DNA of 34,048 nt from NCBI GenBank assembly GCA_947461225.1, contig CANHJV010000024.1:1-34048 (forward strand). The letters are read 5' to 3'. Made by a program: the position numbers and the translations under genes. Source of the stretch: Gemmatimonadota bacterium (GTDB taxonomy: Bacteria > Gemmatimonadota > Gemmatimonadetes > Gemmatimonadales > Gemmatimonadaceae). The notes below the pieces were generated by a model that was given only the letters and a program-made list of their open reading frames with translations, was not told where the DNA came from and searched no databases. Shown piece by piece: positions 6,982-15,254 of the stretch; within the stretch, counting starts at the first letter, position 1, and each line of letters opens with the position of its first letter.

Positions 6982-7178
6982 ACGATCCGTTGCCGCCGTT
7001 GTCCGCGTTCCCGGCCACGTCGCCGTGTCTCAAGGTGTGCTTGCTCGACGTGGGCCAGGAATGTCGGGGCTGTCGCCGCACGCTCAGCGAAATCGGCGGC
7101 TGGTCGCGGATGACGCTCGATGAACGACGCGCGGTGAATCGGCGCCTCGGCTTTCGCGGACACGACGAGCGGCGATAG
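6978..7178 (+). CDS. DUF1289 family small cysteine-rich protein
   Basis: 66 aa from the GTG at 6978, chosen because it overlaps the FKBP stop (GTGA) and places the conserved core close to the N-terminus. The core is SPCLKVCLLD...CRGCRRTLSEIGGWSRM, the Cys-x3-Cys plus Cys-x2-Cys arrangement of the DUF1289 (YdhL-like) family. It probably binds a metal such as zinc. The family's function is not known to me. Confidence 0.85.
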   Translation: MNDPLPPLSAFPATSPCLKVCLLDVGQECRGCRRTLSEIGGWSRMTLDERRAVNRRLGFRGHDERR

Positions 7179-7210
7179 GTCGCGCCTGAGGGCTTCGCTG
7201 AGGGCTTCGC

Positions 7211-7699
7211 TTACGGCTTGATGACCGCGGCGATCGCGGTCGCGGCCACCTGTTCGTCCTGCGCGCTGGTGGCGCCACTCACGCCAACGGCGCCGATCAC
7301 TTTGCCGCCCACGATGATGGGCAGGCCGCCCTGCAACGCGATGAGTCCGTCAACCGACAGGAACGTGAGCGTGTCGGTGAGGATCCGGTCGGCATACACT
7401 TTCGTGGGCCGACCGAAGCGGGCGGCGGTGCGGGCTTTTCCCTGCGCGATCTGCACGGAGCCGGTGCTGGCGTTGTCGAGCTTGAGGAAGCCAAGCAGGT
7501 CGCCGGCGGCGTCGGTGACGGCGATGGCCACGTTCCACTTGTTCTGCTTCGCCGTGGCTTCCGCGCTGGCGAGCAGGCTCTTCACCGCGTCGGCGGTGAG
7601 CATCTTGGTGTCGGTCAGCTGCGCCGCGGAGACGCGGGGCGTGGTCAGGCCCAGCGTGGCGATGGCGGCGACGGCGGCGAACAGGCGAGTGATGCGCAT
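7211..7699 (-). CDS. GlcG/HbpS-like (DUF336) heme-binding family protein, secreted
   Basis: 162 aa from the ATG at 7699. Residues 1-26 (MRITRLFAAVAAIATLGLTT ending VSAAQ) are a signal peptide. The domain includes NKWNVAIAVTDAAGDLLGFLK, ARTAARFGRPTK and the glycine-rich GGLPIIVGGKVIGAVGVSGA, then QDEQVAATAIAAV, all typical of the GlcG/HbpS fold. Relatives bind heme or cobalamin-type ligands or act as accessory proteins in glycolate or diol metabolism. Here it is exported and alone, so the ligand is unknown. Confidence 0.85.
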   Translation of the reverse strand: MRITRLFAAVAAIATLGLTTPRVSAAQLTDTKMLTADAVKSLLASAEATAKQNKWNVAIAVTDAAGDLLGFLKLDNASTGSVQIAQGKARTAARFGRPTKVYADRILTDTLTFLSVDGLIALQGGLPIIVGGKVIGAVGVSGATSAQDEQVAATAIAAVIKP

Positions 7700-7767
7700 A
7701 GGCGAAGGGAGCTGGTGGTGGGAGGGTGTACGGGAAGCATCAGGCCAACATCTCGCCGAAAGCACTC

Positions 7768-8541
7768 CTACAGCGATCCCAGCAAGTCGTCGATGGCTTT
7801 CCGATCCGCGTCTTGCAGCGGTTCCGCGCCGTGGATGATGCGCGTGAGAATGTCGACGGCTTCCTCGGCCAGGTTGTCCGGAAACTTGCGGTCCTTGGCG
7901 AAGCGCACGATGTGGCCGAGGAGGATCGTCTCGAACGGTGACTCGTCGTCGCCGTCCTCGTCGTCATCGTCCATGTCGTCGTCCATGTCGTCTTCGGCGT
8001 CGCGCATGGCTTCGTAGCTCGGCACACTCGCTTTCCACGGCTCTGAGGCATGCGCGTCGGATTCGAGCGCGGCGCGCGGCACGAGGGCGAACAGGCGGCA
8101 CTGCAGCCCGGGGGCATCTTCGTAGGCGAACAGGCCGATGGCGACCGGTTCTTCGAAGAGCTTGAGATCGACGAGGCGTTCGATGGCTTCCGGCGGCATC
8201 GCGCTGCGGGCGACCATGCGACCGTCGATGTAGGCGGCCAGGGCCGACGACTCCGGTGCGCGCGGGTCGTCGAGGCGCGACACGGTCAGCGCGATGGGTT
8301 CGCGCGTGGTGACGAAGACGGCCGGCTTCTCCTGACCATCGGCATCACCGGTGCCGATGCTGTCGGTGACGCCGTATTCGTCATCCTCCTCGTCGTCGCC
8401 GTCGTCGTCCTCGCCCTCTTCGTCGACGTCATCGTCGTCATCGCCTTCGACCCCGTCGTGTTCGGGGGACTCGGGCGTGTCGTCGTGCGGCGTCTCGTCG
8501 GGCGTTTCGTCGTCGGGCGCTTTGAATTCGTCAGCCGGCAT
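7768..8541 (-). CDS. Very acidic protein of unknown function
   Basis: 257 aa from the ATG at 8541 (MPADEFKAPDDETPDE). Residues 5-60 are almost all D, E, G, P and T, and a second acidic run (AEDDMDDDMDDDDEDGDDE) lies at about 178-196. Between them is an ordinary globular domain of about 110 residues with VFVTTREPIALTVSRLDD and FAYEDAPGLQCRLFALVPRA. The C-terminal 60 residues look helical (LLGHIVRFAKDRKFPDNLAE, then EAVDILTRIIHG). I do not recognise the family. The acidic tracts are encoded by GAC/GAT/GAG runs and may be of variable length. No signal peptide, so cytoplasmic. Confidence 0.65.
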   Translation of the reverse strand: MPADEFKAPDDETPDETPHDDTPESPEHDGVEGDDDDDVDEEGEDDDGDDEEDDEYGVTDSIGTGDADGQEKPAVFVTTREPIALTVSRLDDPRAPESSALAAYIDGRMVARSAMPPEAIERLVDLKLFEEPVAIGLFAYEDAPGLQCRLFALVPRAALESDAHASEPWKASVPSYEAMRDAEDDMDDDMDDDDEDGDDESPFETILLGHIVRFAKDRKFPDNLAEEAVDILTRIIHGAEPLQDADRKAIDDLLGSL

Positions 8542-8643
8542 GGCTTGTGGACACGGTTCGTGAAGCCTGCATGAGGGACGGACCCCCGGCATGGCAGGTT
8601 AGGCACCAAACCATCGCACGGGAAGGGCGACGGGGGTGCACCG

Positions 8644-10416
8644 TCAGGTGGCGGCGGCGACTTCGCTCACATCGATCTTCTCGAAGACGCTGCCCAACCA
8701 GAGCAGGAGCGGCCAGAGTTCGGCCACGACCACGGCCGAGGCCATGATCGTGGCGACCAGCACCGACCAGCCGCCCCAGTCGTTCGTGATCCAGAGGATG
8801 AGGCCACCTAGCCCCACCGGGAACACGAGGGCGACGGCGGCCACCAACGTGGTGGCGCCGGTGGTGAGCAGGTTCTGCCCCATGGTTTCGAAGCCGCGGG
8901 CCTCGGTGCCTAGGCGCACCCACGCCGGAAAGAGCAGCGCGGTACCGTTCTGGATCGTGAACATGAGCGCGTTGAAGACCGGCACGCCCACCGCCACCGA
9001 CACGATGATCGGGATCGTGGCGCCGCTTTCGGCCAGCAGGGCGGGTTCCTGCAGGAACATCACGAGCGGCACGACCATCAGCGACCACACCGTGACCGAA
9101 TGCAGCGCGGTGACCGCGGCGATTTCGGCGGCGACGATCCGCCATCCGGGCAGCGGCATCGTTTTCAGCATGGCCAAGCGCGGCAAGTCGAGGCGCAGGT
9201 CGAAGCGCATCCAGAGCGGGCCGATGAACAGCAGCATCGCGCCCCAGCCGAAGGTGACGCCCATGAACACGTCGCCGGCGCGGTCGGAGGCCGACCGCGT
9301 GACCGCGGCCAGCACGGCCAGGCCGATGGTGAAGGTGAGCAGCTGCGTGCGCCACGCTCCGCCCCGCAGCGCGGCCACCACGTTCTTCCAGGCGATCGCC
9401 ATTTCCGGACGACCGGTGAGCGCCAGCGACGGCACCTTGGCCAGCTTGCCTTTCCGCGAGCGCGAGTTGCCCATCTGCGACGAGCGCACGCGACGCAGTC
9501 GTTCGGCGCGGTGCTGGGTGGCTTCGAGGGCGGCCTCCTCGAACGCTTTGTCGAGGCGTACCACCCAGAGATAGTGCAGCGCGAGGATCGCGGCGGCCCA
9601 TGGCATGGCGGCGAGCCACTTGGCTCCGACGCCGAGGAAGATGGGCTCGAGCACGGCGCGCACGGGCCACAACGCGGCGGCCGGCACGGGGGCACGGAGG
9701 GCGTCGGTGACGGCGAGCAGTACGGCCTTGATGCCCGCGATGCTGGCGAGGCGCAGCGTCGGCCAGTCGGTCACGATGCCATAGATCACGGCCACCAGCA
9801 CGGCGCCGAACACGAGGAGCGGTAGCACGAGTCGACGACGTGCCTTACCCACGTGCTCCATGGCGTTCGCATGCACGATCGATGCGCCCAGCCGATGCAA
9901 GGCCAGCGTGGAGAAGAGCATCCAGAGCGACAGCCCGCGCTGCCAGCCTTCCAGGCTGCCACCGCCGCCGCGCAACAGCACGCTGAAGATGCAGGTGTTG
10001 AGGAGAATCGCGAGCTGCATGCGCACCAGCTTCGCATGCACCAGCTGTCGTCGGCTCACGGGCGCGGGAAACAGGAACTGCACTTCGGCCGGCGTGAAGG
10101 CGAGGGCGCTGCGCTCTCCGCCGAACACCCACCATCGCGCCGCCGACAGCAACAGGATGGCGCTGGCGATCGGCACGGCGATGTCGGTTTCCACGAGCTT
10201 GGCCAGCGGTCCGCCGCCCAGCCGTGCATTCCGGAACAGCGCCCACCAGATGTACAGCATGCCCATCACGACCGCGGCGAGATAGCGCGGGCTCTTGGCG
10301 CGCGCCACCTGTTGACGCAGGCGATTCGCCATGGTGCGCCGATACAGGAACAGCATGGCCGGCACGGGGGCCGGCGGTTGCGGCATCGGCTGCGGTGGCA
10401 TCGGCTGCGGTGGCAT
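8644..10416 (-). CDS. ABC exporter membrane protein (putative ABC exporter family)
   Basis: 590 aa from the ATG at 10416; a GTG at 10422 overlapping the upstream stop is an alternative. After a proline/methionine-rich head (MPPQPMPPQPMP), the protein has many hydrophobic segments, for example YLAAVVMGMLYIWWALF, IASAILLLSAARWWVF, LVLPLLVFGAVLVAVIYGIV, MLLFIGPLW and IPIIVSVAVGVPVFNALMF. The arrangement of two large membrane halves around a charged cytoplasmic stretch (about residues 310-345, RAERLRRVRSSQMGNSRSRK) fits the permease half of an ABC-2-like exporter. The ATPase gene lies directly upstream and abuts it. The substrate is unknown. Confidence 0.8.
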   Translation of the reverse strand: MPPQPMPPQPMPQPPAPVPAMLFLYRRTMANRLRQQVARAKSPRYLAAVVMGMLYIWWALFRNARLGGGPLAKLVETDIAVPIASAILLLSAARWWVFGGERSALAFTPAEVQFLFPAPVSRRQLVHAKLVRMQLAILLNTCIFSVLLRGGGGSLEGWQRGLSLWMLFSTLALHRLGASIVHANAMEHVGKARRRLVLPLLVFGAVLVAVIYGIVTDWPTLRLASIAGIKAVLLAVTDALRAPVPAAALWPVRAVLEPIFLGVGAKWLAAMPWAAAILALHYLWVVRLDKAFEEAALEATQHRAERLRRVRSSQMGNSRSRKGKLAKVPSLALTGRPEMAIAWKNVVAALRGGAWRTQLLTFTIGLAVLAAVTRSASDRAGDVFMGVTFGWGAMLLFIGPLWMRFDLRLDLPRLAMLKTMPLPGWRIVAAEIAAVTALHSVTVWSLMVVPLVMFLQEPALLAESGATIPIIVSVAVGVPVFNALMFTIQNGTALLFPAWVRLGTEARGFETMGQNLLTTGATTLVAAVALVFPVGLGGLILWITNDWGGWSVLVATIMASAVVVAELWPLLLWLGSVFEKIDVSEVAAAT

Positions 10417-10418
10417 GC

Positions 10419-11150
10419 TCACGAGACGGTGTCGTCGCCGGTGAGCGCGATGAACATTTCTTCGAGCGAGCGGCCGGCCAGCTCGGGGCGCGCTTCCACG
10501 ATGTCCGCGATGGTGCCCAGCGCGACCGCCTGTCCTTTGCGAATCACGAGCAGGCGCGTGCACAGCTCTTCCACGAGATGCAGCAGGTGCGAGCTGAGAA
10601 TCACCGCGGCGCCTTCGCGGGCGCGGGCGGCGATCGTTTCCTTCATGCGCCGGATGCCGACCGGATCGAGCCCGGTGAGCGGTTCGTCGAGCAACAACGC
10701 CGACGGCCGATGCAGCAGGCCGCAGGCGATGGCCAGCTTCTGCTTCATGCCGCGCGAGAGTTCGGTAGGCAGGGCGTGCTGCTTGGCGGTGAGCTCGAGC
10801 TCTTCGAGCAGCAACGGAATACGCGGAGCGGCGTCGGGCACGCTGTACAAGCGCGCCACGAACTGCAGATGTTCGGTGACGGTGAGGTAGTCGAACAGCT
10901 GCGGTTCATCGGGGATGAACGCGAGCTGTGCCTTGGCCGCCACGGGATCGGCTTGCAGATCGATGTCGGCGATGCGGATGCTCCCCGACGTGGGCTGCAG
11001 AATGCCGGCGAGGGCGCGCAGGGTCGTGGTCTTGCCGGCCCCGTTGGGACCGACCAGGCCGAGCACGTCGCCCGGTGCCACGCGGAACGACAGCGACTGC
11101 ACGGCCACGGTGTCGCCATACAGCTTGGTGTACTCGATGACGTCGATCAT
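10419..11150 (-). CDS. ABC transporter ATP-binding protein
   Basis: 243 aa from the ATG at 11150. Walker A GPNGAGKT at residues 34-41, Q-loop region FIPDEPQLFDYLTVTEHL, signature LSRGMKQKLAIACGL, Walker B ALLLDEPLTGLDP and switch His in ILSSHLLHLVEEL are all intact. The order and the GMKQK signature are those of the CcmA/NatA-type exporter ATPases. It powers the membrane protein encoded immediately downstream. No good Shine-Dalgarno sequence precedes it; a 7-bp tandem repeat lies just upstream at 11164-11212. Confidence 0.93.
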   Translation of the reverse strand: MIDVIEYTKLYGDTVAVQSLSFRVAPGDVLGLVGPNGAGKTTTLRALAGILQPTSGSIRIADIDLQADPVAAKAQLAFIPDEPQLFDYLTVTEHLQFVARLYSVPDAAPRIPLLLEELELTAKQHALPTELSRGMKQKLAIACGLLHRPSALLLDEPLTGLDPVGIRRMKETIAARAREGAAVILSSHLLHLVEELCTRLLVIRKGQAVALGTIADIVEARPELAGRSLEEMFIALTGDDTVS

Positions 11151-11163
11151 AAACAACAGTAAG

Positions 11164-11212
11164 GAGTACGGGGTACGGAGTACGGAGTACGGGGTACGGG
11201 GTAAGACGTACG
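11164..11212. repeat. 7-bp tandem repeat (GRGTACG)
   Basis: Seven consecutive 7-mers: GAGTACG, GGGTACG, GAGTACG, GAGTACG, GGGTACG, GGGTAAG and ACGTACG. The first five are exact to GRGTACG and the last two are decayed. It fills the gap between the lipoprotein stop and the ABC ATPase start. Related GGAGTA/GGGGTA sequence occurs again at 13452-13497. Confidence 0.9.
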
Positions 11213-11220
11213 GGGGCGTG

Positions 11221-12111
11221 CTACGGGAAGACGAGTGGGGCGGAGAGGGTGATGCTCAGTGTTGCCCCTGCCGGCAGACAGCGCTCCGTTTGTGAATTCC
11301 GGGCGGCGGCAATGGTTCCCGCCGCGACGCCGGCGGCGGCTCCGACGACCGTCCCACGGGTGTCGCCCCCCAGCACGCGTCCGGCGATAGCGCCGATGAT
11401 GGCGCCGGTGATGACTTTGCCTTTGTCGCCGCCCTTCGCGACCTGACGCTCGGTCACGGCGACGTCGTCGCCCACCCGCACGGTGCCTTGCACGGGTACG
11501 AGCTCCCCGTGCACCTGCACGCTGCGCACGCGAAAGGCGAAGTGGCCGTCGGCATCGGGCGGTGCCAGTTCCACGAGGATGGGGGTGCCGACCGGCAGCG
11601 TGGCGCCGTCGGGGCCATTCACCGGCACCGCGAGTTCGGCCACGACGCGATCACCGGGTCGGTTGGCGAGCGAACAGATGGCGGCGTTGGTCTTGGCCGA
11701 CAGGGTGGTGCCGGATGCGAGGCCGCGGGACGGGCTTGGGGCTGGGGCTGCGGCTGGGGCCGGGGCTGCGGCTGGTGGTGTCTCGGCGACCGGGGTCGGG
11801 GACGGGGCGGGCACGGCTGGTTCGCGCGACGGGCGCGACGTTCGCGGAGGGCGCGAAGACGGGCGAACGACGGGCGGTGCGTTGGGGCGGGGTATGGCCC
11901 GGGCGGGGGCGGTCGGCGTGGAAATCGCGGTGTCGCCGATCTCCGCGGGTATCGGGCGCGCGGGGGCGCTGGCGGCGGCGAGCGTGAGGTCTCGGGCCAG
12001 CAGTGAATCGATGCTGGCGGAGTCGGCCGCACGGTCGCGACAACCGGCCATCAGGAGCATCGCGAACGGCAGGCGCCGTGTCGTAAAACGCCACAGCGGA
12101 AATCGCTTCAT
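11221..12111 (-). CDS. Glycine-zipper lipoprotein with a proline-rich linker
   Basis: 296 aa from the ATG at 12111, preceded by GGGGGA; a much longer open frame upstream is only the antisense of the EAL-HDOD gene. A basic N-terminus and hydrophobic run end in the lipobox LLMAGC (Cys24), so it is probably outer-membrane anchored. Residues 60-130 are proline/alanine-rich, low-complexity linker. A beta-rich domain follows (about 135-225: GTTLSAKTNAAICSLANRPG, VVAELAVPVNGPDG, ILVELAPPDADG). Then comes a glycine-zipper of the SlyB/OmpA-linker kind, ITGAIIGAIAGRVLGGDTRG continuing TVVGAAAGVAAGTIAAA. Its role is probably structural in the envelope. Confidence 0.75.
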   Translation of the reverse strand: MKRFPLWRFTTRRLPFAMLLMAGCRDRAADSASIDSLLARDLTLAAASAPARPIPAEIGDTAISTPTAPARAIPRPNAPPVVRPSSRPPRTSRPSREPAVPAPSPTPVAETPPAAAPAPAAAPAPSPSRGLASGTTLSAKTNAAICSLANRPGDRVVAELAVPVNGPDGATLPVGTPILVELAPPDADGHFAFRVRSVQVHGELVPVQGTVRVGDDVAVTERQVAKGGDKGKVITGAIIGAIAGRVLGGDTRGTVVGAAAGVAAGTIAAARNSQTERCLPAGATLSITLSAPLVFP

Positions 12112-12189
12112 CCCAGTCCCCCGTTCGGATTCAAGTTGCCACATGGTGACGACGATAGTCGATGGTACGATGAAGAATCCTGCACTCGG

Positions 12190-13455
12190 ATGAGGTACCC
12201 CGAAGCCGACGTGACGCCGCCACCAACGGCGCAACACGTGTTCATTGCGCGCCAGCCGATCTTCGATACCCATCGACGTCGGGTCGCGTATGAACTGCTG
12301 TACCGTGCGCATCGGGATGCCACGCAGGCCGTCGGAATGTCGGAATCGCATATGTGCGGCGATACGGCGCTGCACGCGCTGCTGTCCATCGGCCTCGATC
12401 GACTGACGGCGGGGGCCACGGCCTTCGTGAACATTACCCGTGAGCACCTGCTGGGCGAACTGTACAAGATCTTCGACCCGACGGCGGTGGTGCTCGAGCT
12501 GCTGGAAACGGTGGACGGCGACGCGGCGGTGCTCGACGCCTGTGAGCGAGCGGTGGCCGAGGGGTACCGGCTGGCGCTCGACGACTACGACAGCCGCGAA
12601 TCGCTCGATCCACTGCTGCGGTTGGCCAGTATTGTGAAGCTGGACGTGCTCGGAAAAACCGCGGCCGAGCTCGAGCCCGCGGTGACGCGGCTCAAGGGCC
12701 TCGGTCTCACGGTGCTCGCCGAACGGGTGGAGACCGCCGAGATGCTGCAGGCCTGCGAGGCGATGGGGTGCGTGCTGTTTCAGGGCTACGTGTTCAGCCG
12801 CCCGGAAACGCTCGACGGGCGCGCGGTCAATGTGCAGCACGCAACGGTGTTCAACATCATGGCGCTGCTCAACGAGCCCGATGTGACCGAAGCGGCACTC
12901 GAGGAGGCCTTCCGCGGCCATCCGTCGCTCTCGCTCTCCCTGCTCCGCATCGTGAACTCGGCGTCGTTCGGGGCCCGCTCGGTGGATTCGATTCCCTATG
13001 CCATTCGGTTGATCGGCCGGGAAGCGCTCTCGCGTTGGATGCTGATCATGTTGATCGCGACGGTCGGTGCGCAGAGCCCGGTGGCACACGAAGCCGTGGT
13101 GCAGGCGCTGGTGCGCGGGCGGTTCTGCGAGACCGTGACCGCGCATGGGCTCACCGGCGACCCGTCGGCGCGCTTCCTGGTGGGGCTGCTGTCGCGCATG
13201 GACGACCTGCTCGGATTGTCGATGGAGGCGGTGCTGGAGCGACTCCCGGTCAGTGCCGATGTGCGGGATGCGCTGCTTCAGGGGACCGGTCCCCATGCGC
13301 CGGTGCTGCGCCTGGCCGATGCGTACGAGCGCGGCCAGTGGGCCGAGGTCGAGGCCGACGACACGGTGGCCATCGCGCTGCGGGCCGAGCTCGCGGGGCT
13401 GTATGCGGATGCCACGCGGTGGGCGACGGAGCAACTTCGCGTAACTGCGGAGTAG
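12190..13455 (+). CDS. EAL-HDOD domain signalling protein (YuxH-like)
   Basis: 421 aa from the ATG at 12190. The first half is an EAL-type domain: FIARQPIFDTHRRRVAYELL, LDDYDSRESLDPLL, IVKLDVLGK, LAERVETAEM and FQGYVFSRPE. The EAL signature itself is ELL, the usual DDFG is DDYD, and other catalytic acids are not evident, so cyclic-di-GMP hydrolysis is unlikely; this is common in the EAL-HDOD family. The second half (from about residue 220) is the HDOD domain: LLRIVNSASFGARSVDSIPY followed by AIRLIGREALSRWM. It is convergent with motB, suggesting a possible link to motility control. Confidence 0.88.
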   Translation: MRYPEADVTPPPTAQHVFIARQPIFDTHRRRVAYELLYRAHRDATQAVGMSESHMCGDTALHALLSIGLDRLTAGATAFVNITREHLLGELYKIFDPTAVVLELLETVDGDAAVLDACERAVAEGYRLALDDYDSRESLDPLLRLASIVKLDVLGKTAAELEPAVTRLKGLGLTVLAERVETAEMLQACEAMGCVLFQGYVFSRPETLDGRAVNVQHATVFNIMALLNEPDVTEAALEEAFRGHPSLSLSLLRIVNSASFGARSVDSIPYAIRLIGREALSRWMLIMLIATVGAQSPVAHEAVVQALVRGRFCETVTAHGLTGDPSARFLVGLLSRMDDLLGLSMEAVLERLPVSADVRDALLQGTGPHAPVLRLADAYERGQWAEVEADDTVAIALRAELAGLYADATRWATEQLRVTAE

Positions 13456-13483
13456 GGAGTATGGGGTAGGGGGTACTCCCTAC
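13452..13483. terminator. Inverted repeat between the EAL-HDOD gene and motB
   Basis: GTAGGGAGTA (13452-13461) pairs perfectly with TACTCCCTAC (13474-13483) around a 12-nt G-rich loop, and GGGGTA/TACCCC can form an alternative stem. It sits between two convergent genes and begins at the stop of the plus-strand gene. There is no clear U tract, so a terminator role is plausible but not certain. It belongs to the same GGAGTA/GGGGTA sequence type as 11164-11212. Confidence 0.5.
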
Positions 13484-13504
13484 TCCTTACCCCGTACTTC
13501 GCCG

Positions 13505-14371
13505 TTACCGTGGCACTCGCTTGGCGAGGCTCGCTCGCATCGAATCCGTCTTGTACTGCGCCATCGTCGTCGCGTCCGCGGCCCCATCGGGCACCACGCT
13601 GAACGGCAGCAGAATCGAAATGCGGCGGTTCGCGGGGGAGAGCGGGTCATTCACCGCGCGGAGCTTGGTGGCGGCGTAGCCGCGCACCTCCACGATACGC
13701 CCATCCGTTAATCCGACCCCTTCGAGAATGCGGCGGGCGGCGTTGGCGCGGTCGGCGGAGAGCTCCCAGTTTCCGTACGTACCGCCGGCGGCGCTGAAGA
13801 TCGCGGCATCGGTGTGCCCTTCGAGAATCACCGGGTGCTGCAACGTGGTGAGCTCGGTGCCGATGAGCCGCAGGGCGAGCATCGTCGGGGCCTTCATCTT
13901 GGCGGAGCCGGTCGGGAAGTACACATCACCATCGCCGGTTTCCACGAGCTCGATGCGCAGGCCGTCGTTCGTGACCTGCACGTCGACCAGGGCTTTGAGC
14001 GCCTTCAGCGAATCGTTCGCCGCGACCTTGGCGAGAATCGCATCCTTGAGCTGCTCGAACGTGCGTTGCTCCGTGCTGCGCACCATCATGCGCAGCGGTG
14101 TCTTCTGCACGTTGGTTGGTGCCGTGCCCGTGGACAGCGGACTCGATCCGGCGCCGTAGCCCTTCTTGTAGCCGACCGGATTGGCGAAATAGCCCTCGAC
14201 GGCCTGCTTCGTCTTGTCATCCATGCCAAGAATCCACATCACCATGAAGAACGCCATCATGGCGGTCACGAAGTCGGCGTAGGCCACCTTCCATGAACCG
14301 CCGTGATGGCCGCCGTGTCCGGCGACCTTCTTCTTGACGATGATGATCTTCTTGCCACCGCGCGGCGCCAT
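13505..14371 (-). CDS. motB: Flagellar motor stator protein MotB
   Basis: 288 aa. A basic N-terminus (GGKKIIIVKKK) leads to the single membrane segment WKVAYADFVTAMMAFFMVMW, in which Asp33 is the proton-binding residue. The plug and linker follow. The C-terminal OmpA-like peptidoglycan-binding domain covers about residues 150-265: VILEGHTDAAIF, NWELSADRANAARRILEGVG and LSPANRRISILL. With MotA it forms the stator that couples ion flow to rotation. The start lies 4 nt after the motA stop. Confidence 0.96.
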   Translation of the reverse strand: MAPRGGKKIIIVKKKVAGHGGHHGGSWKVAYADFVTAMMAFFMVMWILGMDDKTKQAVEGYFANPVGYKKGYGAGSSPLSTGTAPTNVQKTPLRMMVRSTEQRTFEQLKDAILAKVAANDSLKALKALVDVQVTNDGLRIELVETGDGDVYFPTGSAKMKAPTMLALRLIGTELTTLQHPVILEGHTDAAIFSAAGGTYGNWELSADRANAARRILEGVGLTDGRIVEVRGYAATKLRAVNDPLSPANRRISILLPFSVVPDGAADATTMAQYKTDSMRASLAKRVPR

Positions 14372-14375
14372 GCTA

Positions 14376-15233
14376 TTACGCGGCCTTCTTGCGCGTCAGC
14401 TCTTCGAGCTCCGTGAAGCTCGGGCGCTCATGCGGTTCGACGTTGCGGCGGGCGAACTCCACCGCCGTCATCGGCGCATCACCACGCGCAAACGACAGCA
14501 GCGCCGTGCGCACGCAGAGCATGTAATCGTGCTCGGCGGCGATACGATTGCCCATGGCGGCGGCGATCGGACCAAAGATGCCGTAGGCGAGCAAGATACC
14601 GAGGAAGGTGCCCACGAGGGCGGCGGCCACCTTTTCGCCGATTTCGGAGGCGGCGCCACCGATCGACCCCATCGTGATGATGACGCCGAGCACGGCGGCC
14701 ACGATGCCGAAGCCTGGCATTGCGTCGCCGACGGCCGTTACGGCGCTGGGCACCAGCATGGCCTCGTGATGATGCTTCTCGAGGTCGACGTCGAGGATTT
14801 CGGCGAGATTATGATCTTCCACCGTGCCCGTGAGGAGCACCTTGAGGGTGTCGCACAACAGCGACACGGCATGGTGGTTGCCCATGAACGACGGGTACTT
14901 CTGGAAGATGTCGCTGGACTCGGGATTTTCGATGTGCGACTCGAGGCCGACCAGTCCGTCCTTGCGGGCCTTCTGGAAGATCTCGTAGAGTACCTGCAGC
15001 AATTCGGCGTAGGCCGTTGCACCGAACGGATTCGGCTTGAGCAAACCGAGCGTCTGGGACACGACACCCTTCAGGACCGCGGGCGGATTGGCCACGATCA
15101 TGGAGCCAAGTCCCGCACCACCGAGGATGAGAAACTCGTTGGGCTGGATGAGCACGGCGAGCTCGCCATGGTGCATCACATAGCCACCGATGACGGAGCC
15201 CATCACAATGATCAGGCCGATGATGACAAACAC
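14376..15233 (-). CDS. motA: Flagellar motor stator protein MotA
   Basis: 285 aa with a GTG start. It resembles the E. coli-type MotA throughout: MFVIIGLIIVMGSVIGGYVM, PNEFLILGGAGLGSMIVANP, the cytoplasmic loop, then PGFGIVAAVLGVIITMGSIG and KVAAALVGTFLGILLAYGIF. The key proline of PGFG before membrane segment 3 is present. It forms the stator channel with MotB. The divergent kinase-like gene starts only 21 nt away at 15255, so any promoter of motA must lie in that small gap or within the neighbouring coding region. No obvious sigma-28 or sigma-54 element is visible there. Confidence 0.96.
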   Translation of the reverse strand: MFVIIGLIIVMGSVIGGYVMHHGELAVLIQPNEFLILGGAGLGSMIVANPPAVLKGVVSQTLGLLKPNPFGATAYAELLQVLYEIFQKARKDGLVGLESHIENPESSDIFQKYPSFMGNHHAVSLLCDTLKVLLTGTVEDHNLAEILDVDLEKHHHEAMLVPSAVTAVGDAMPGFGIVAAVLGVIITMGSIGGAASEIGEKVAAALVGTFLGILLAYGIFGPIAAAMGNRIAAEHDYMLCVRTALLSFARGDAPMTAVEFARRNVEPHERPSFTELEELTRKKAA

Positions 15234-15254
15234 GCGACAGATCCCGGAGTACGA

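Noticed and set aside
11221..13434. A 737-codon open frame on the minus strand
   Set aside because: Its first two thirds are antisense to the clear EAL-HDOD gene and have shadow composition. Only the part from the ATG at 12111, with a Shine-Dalgarno sequence and a lipobox, is a gene.
14334..15254. Long plus-strand frame upstream of the kinase-like gene
   Set aside because: It is antisense to motA and rich in H, D and G as expected of a shadow; the gene starts at the GTG at 15255 with its own GGAG.
15234..15254. Sigma-28 or sigma-54 promoter for motA in the 21-nt divergent gap
   Set aside because: No TAAA-N15-GCCGATAA or TGGCACG-N4-TTGC pattern is present in the gap or in the start of the neighbouring gene that I examined.
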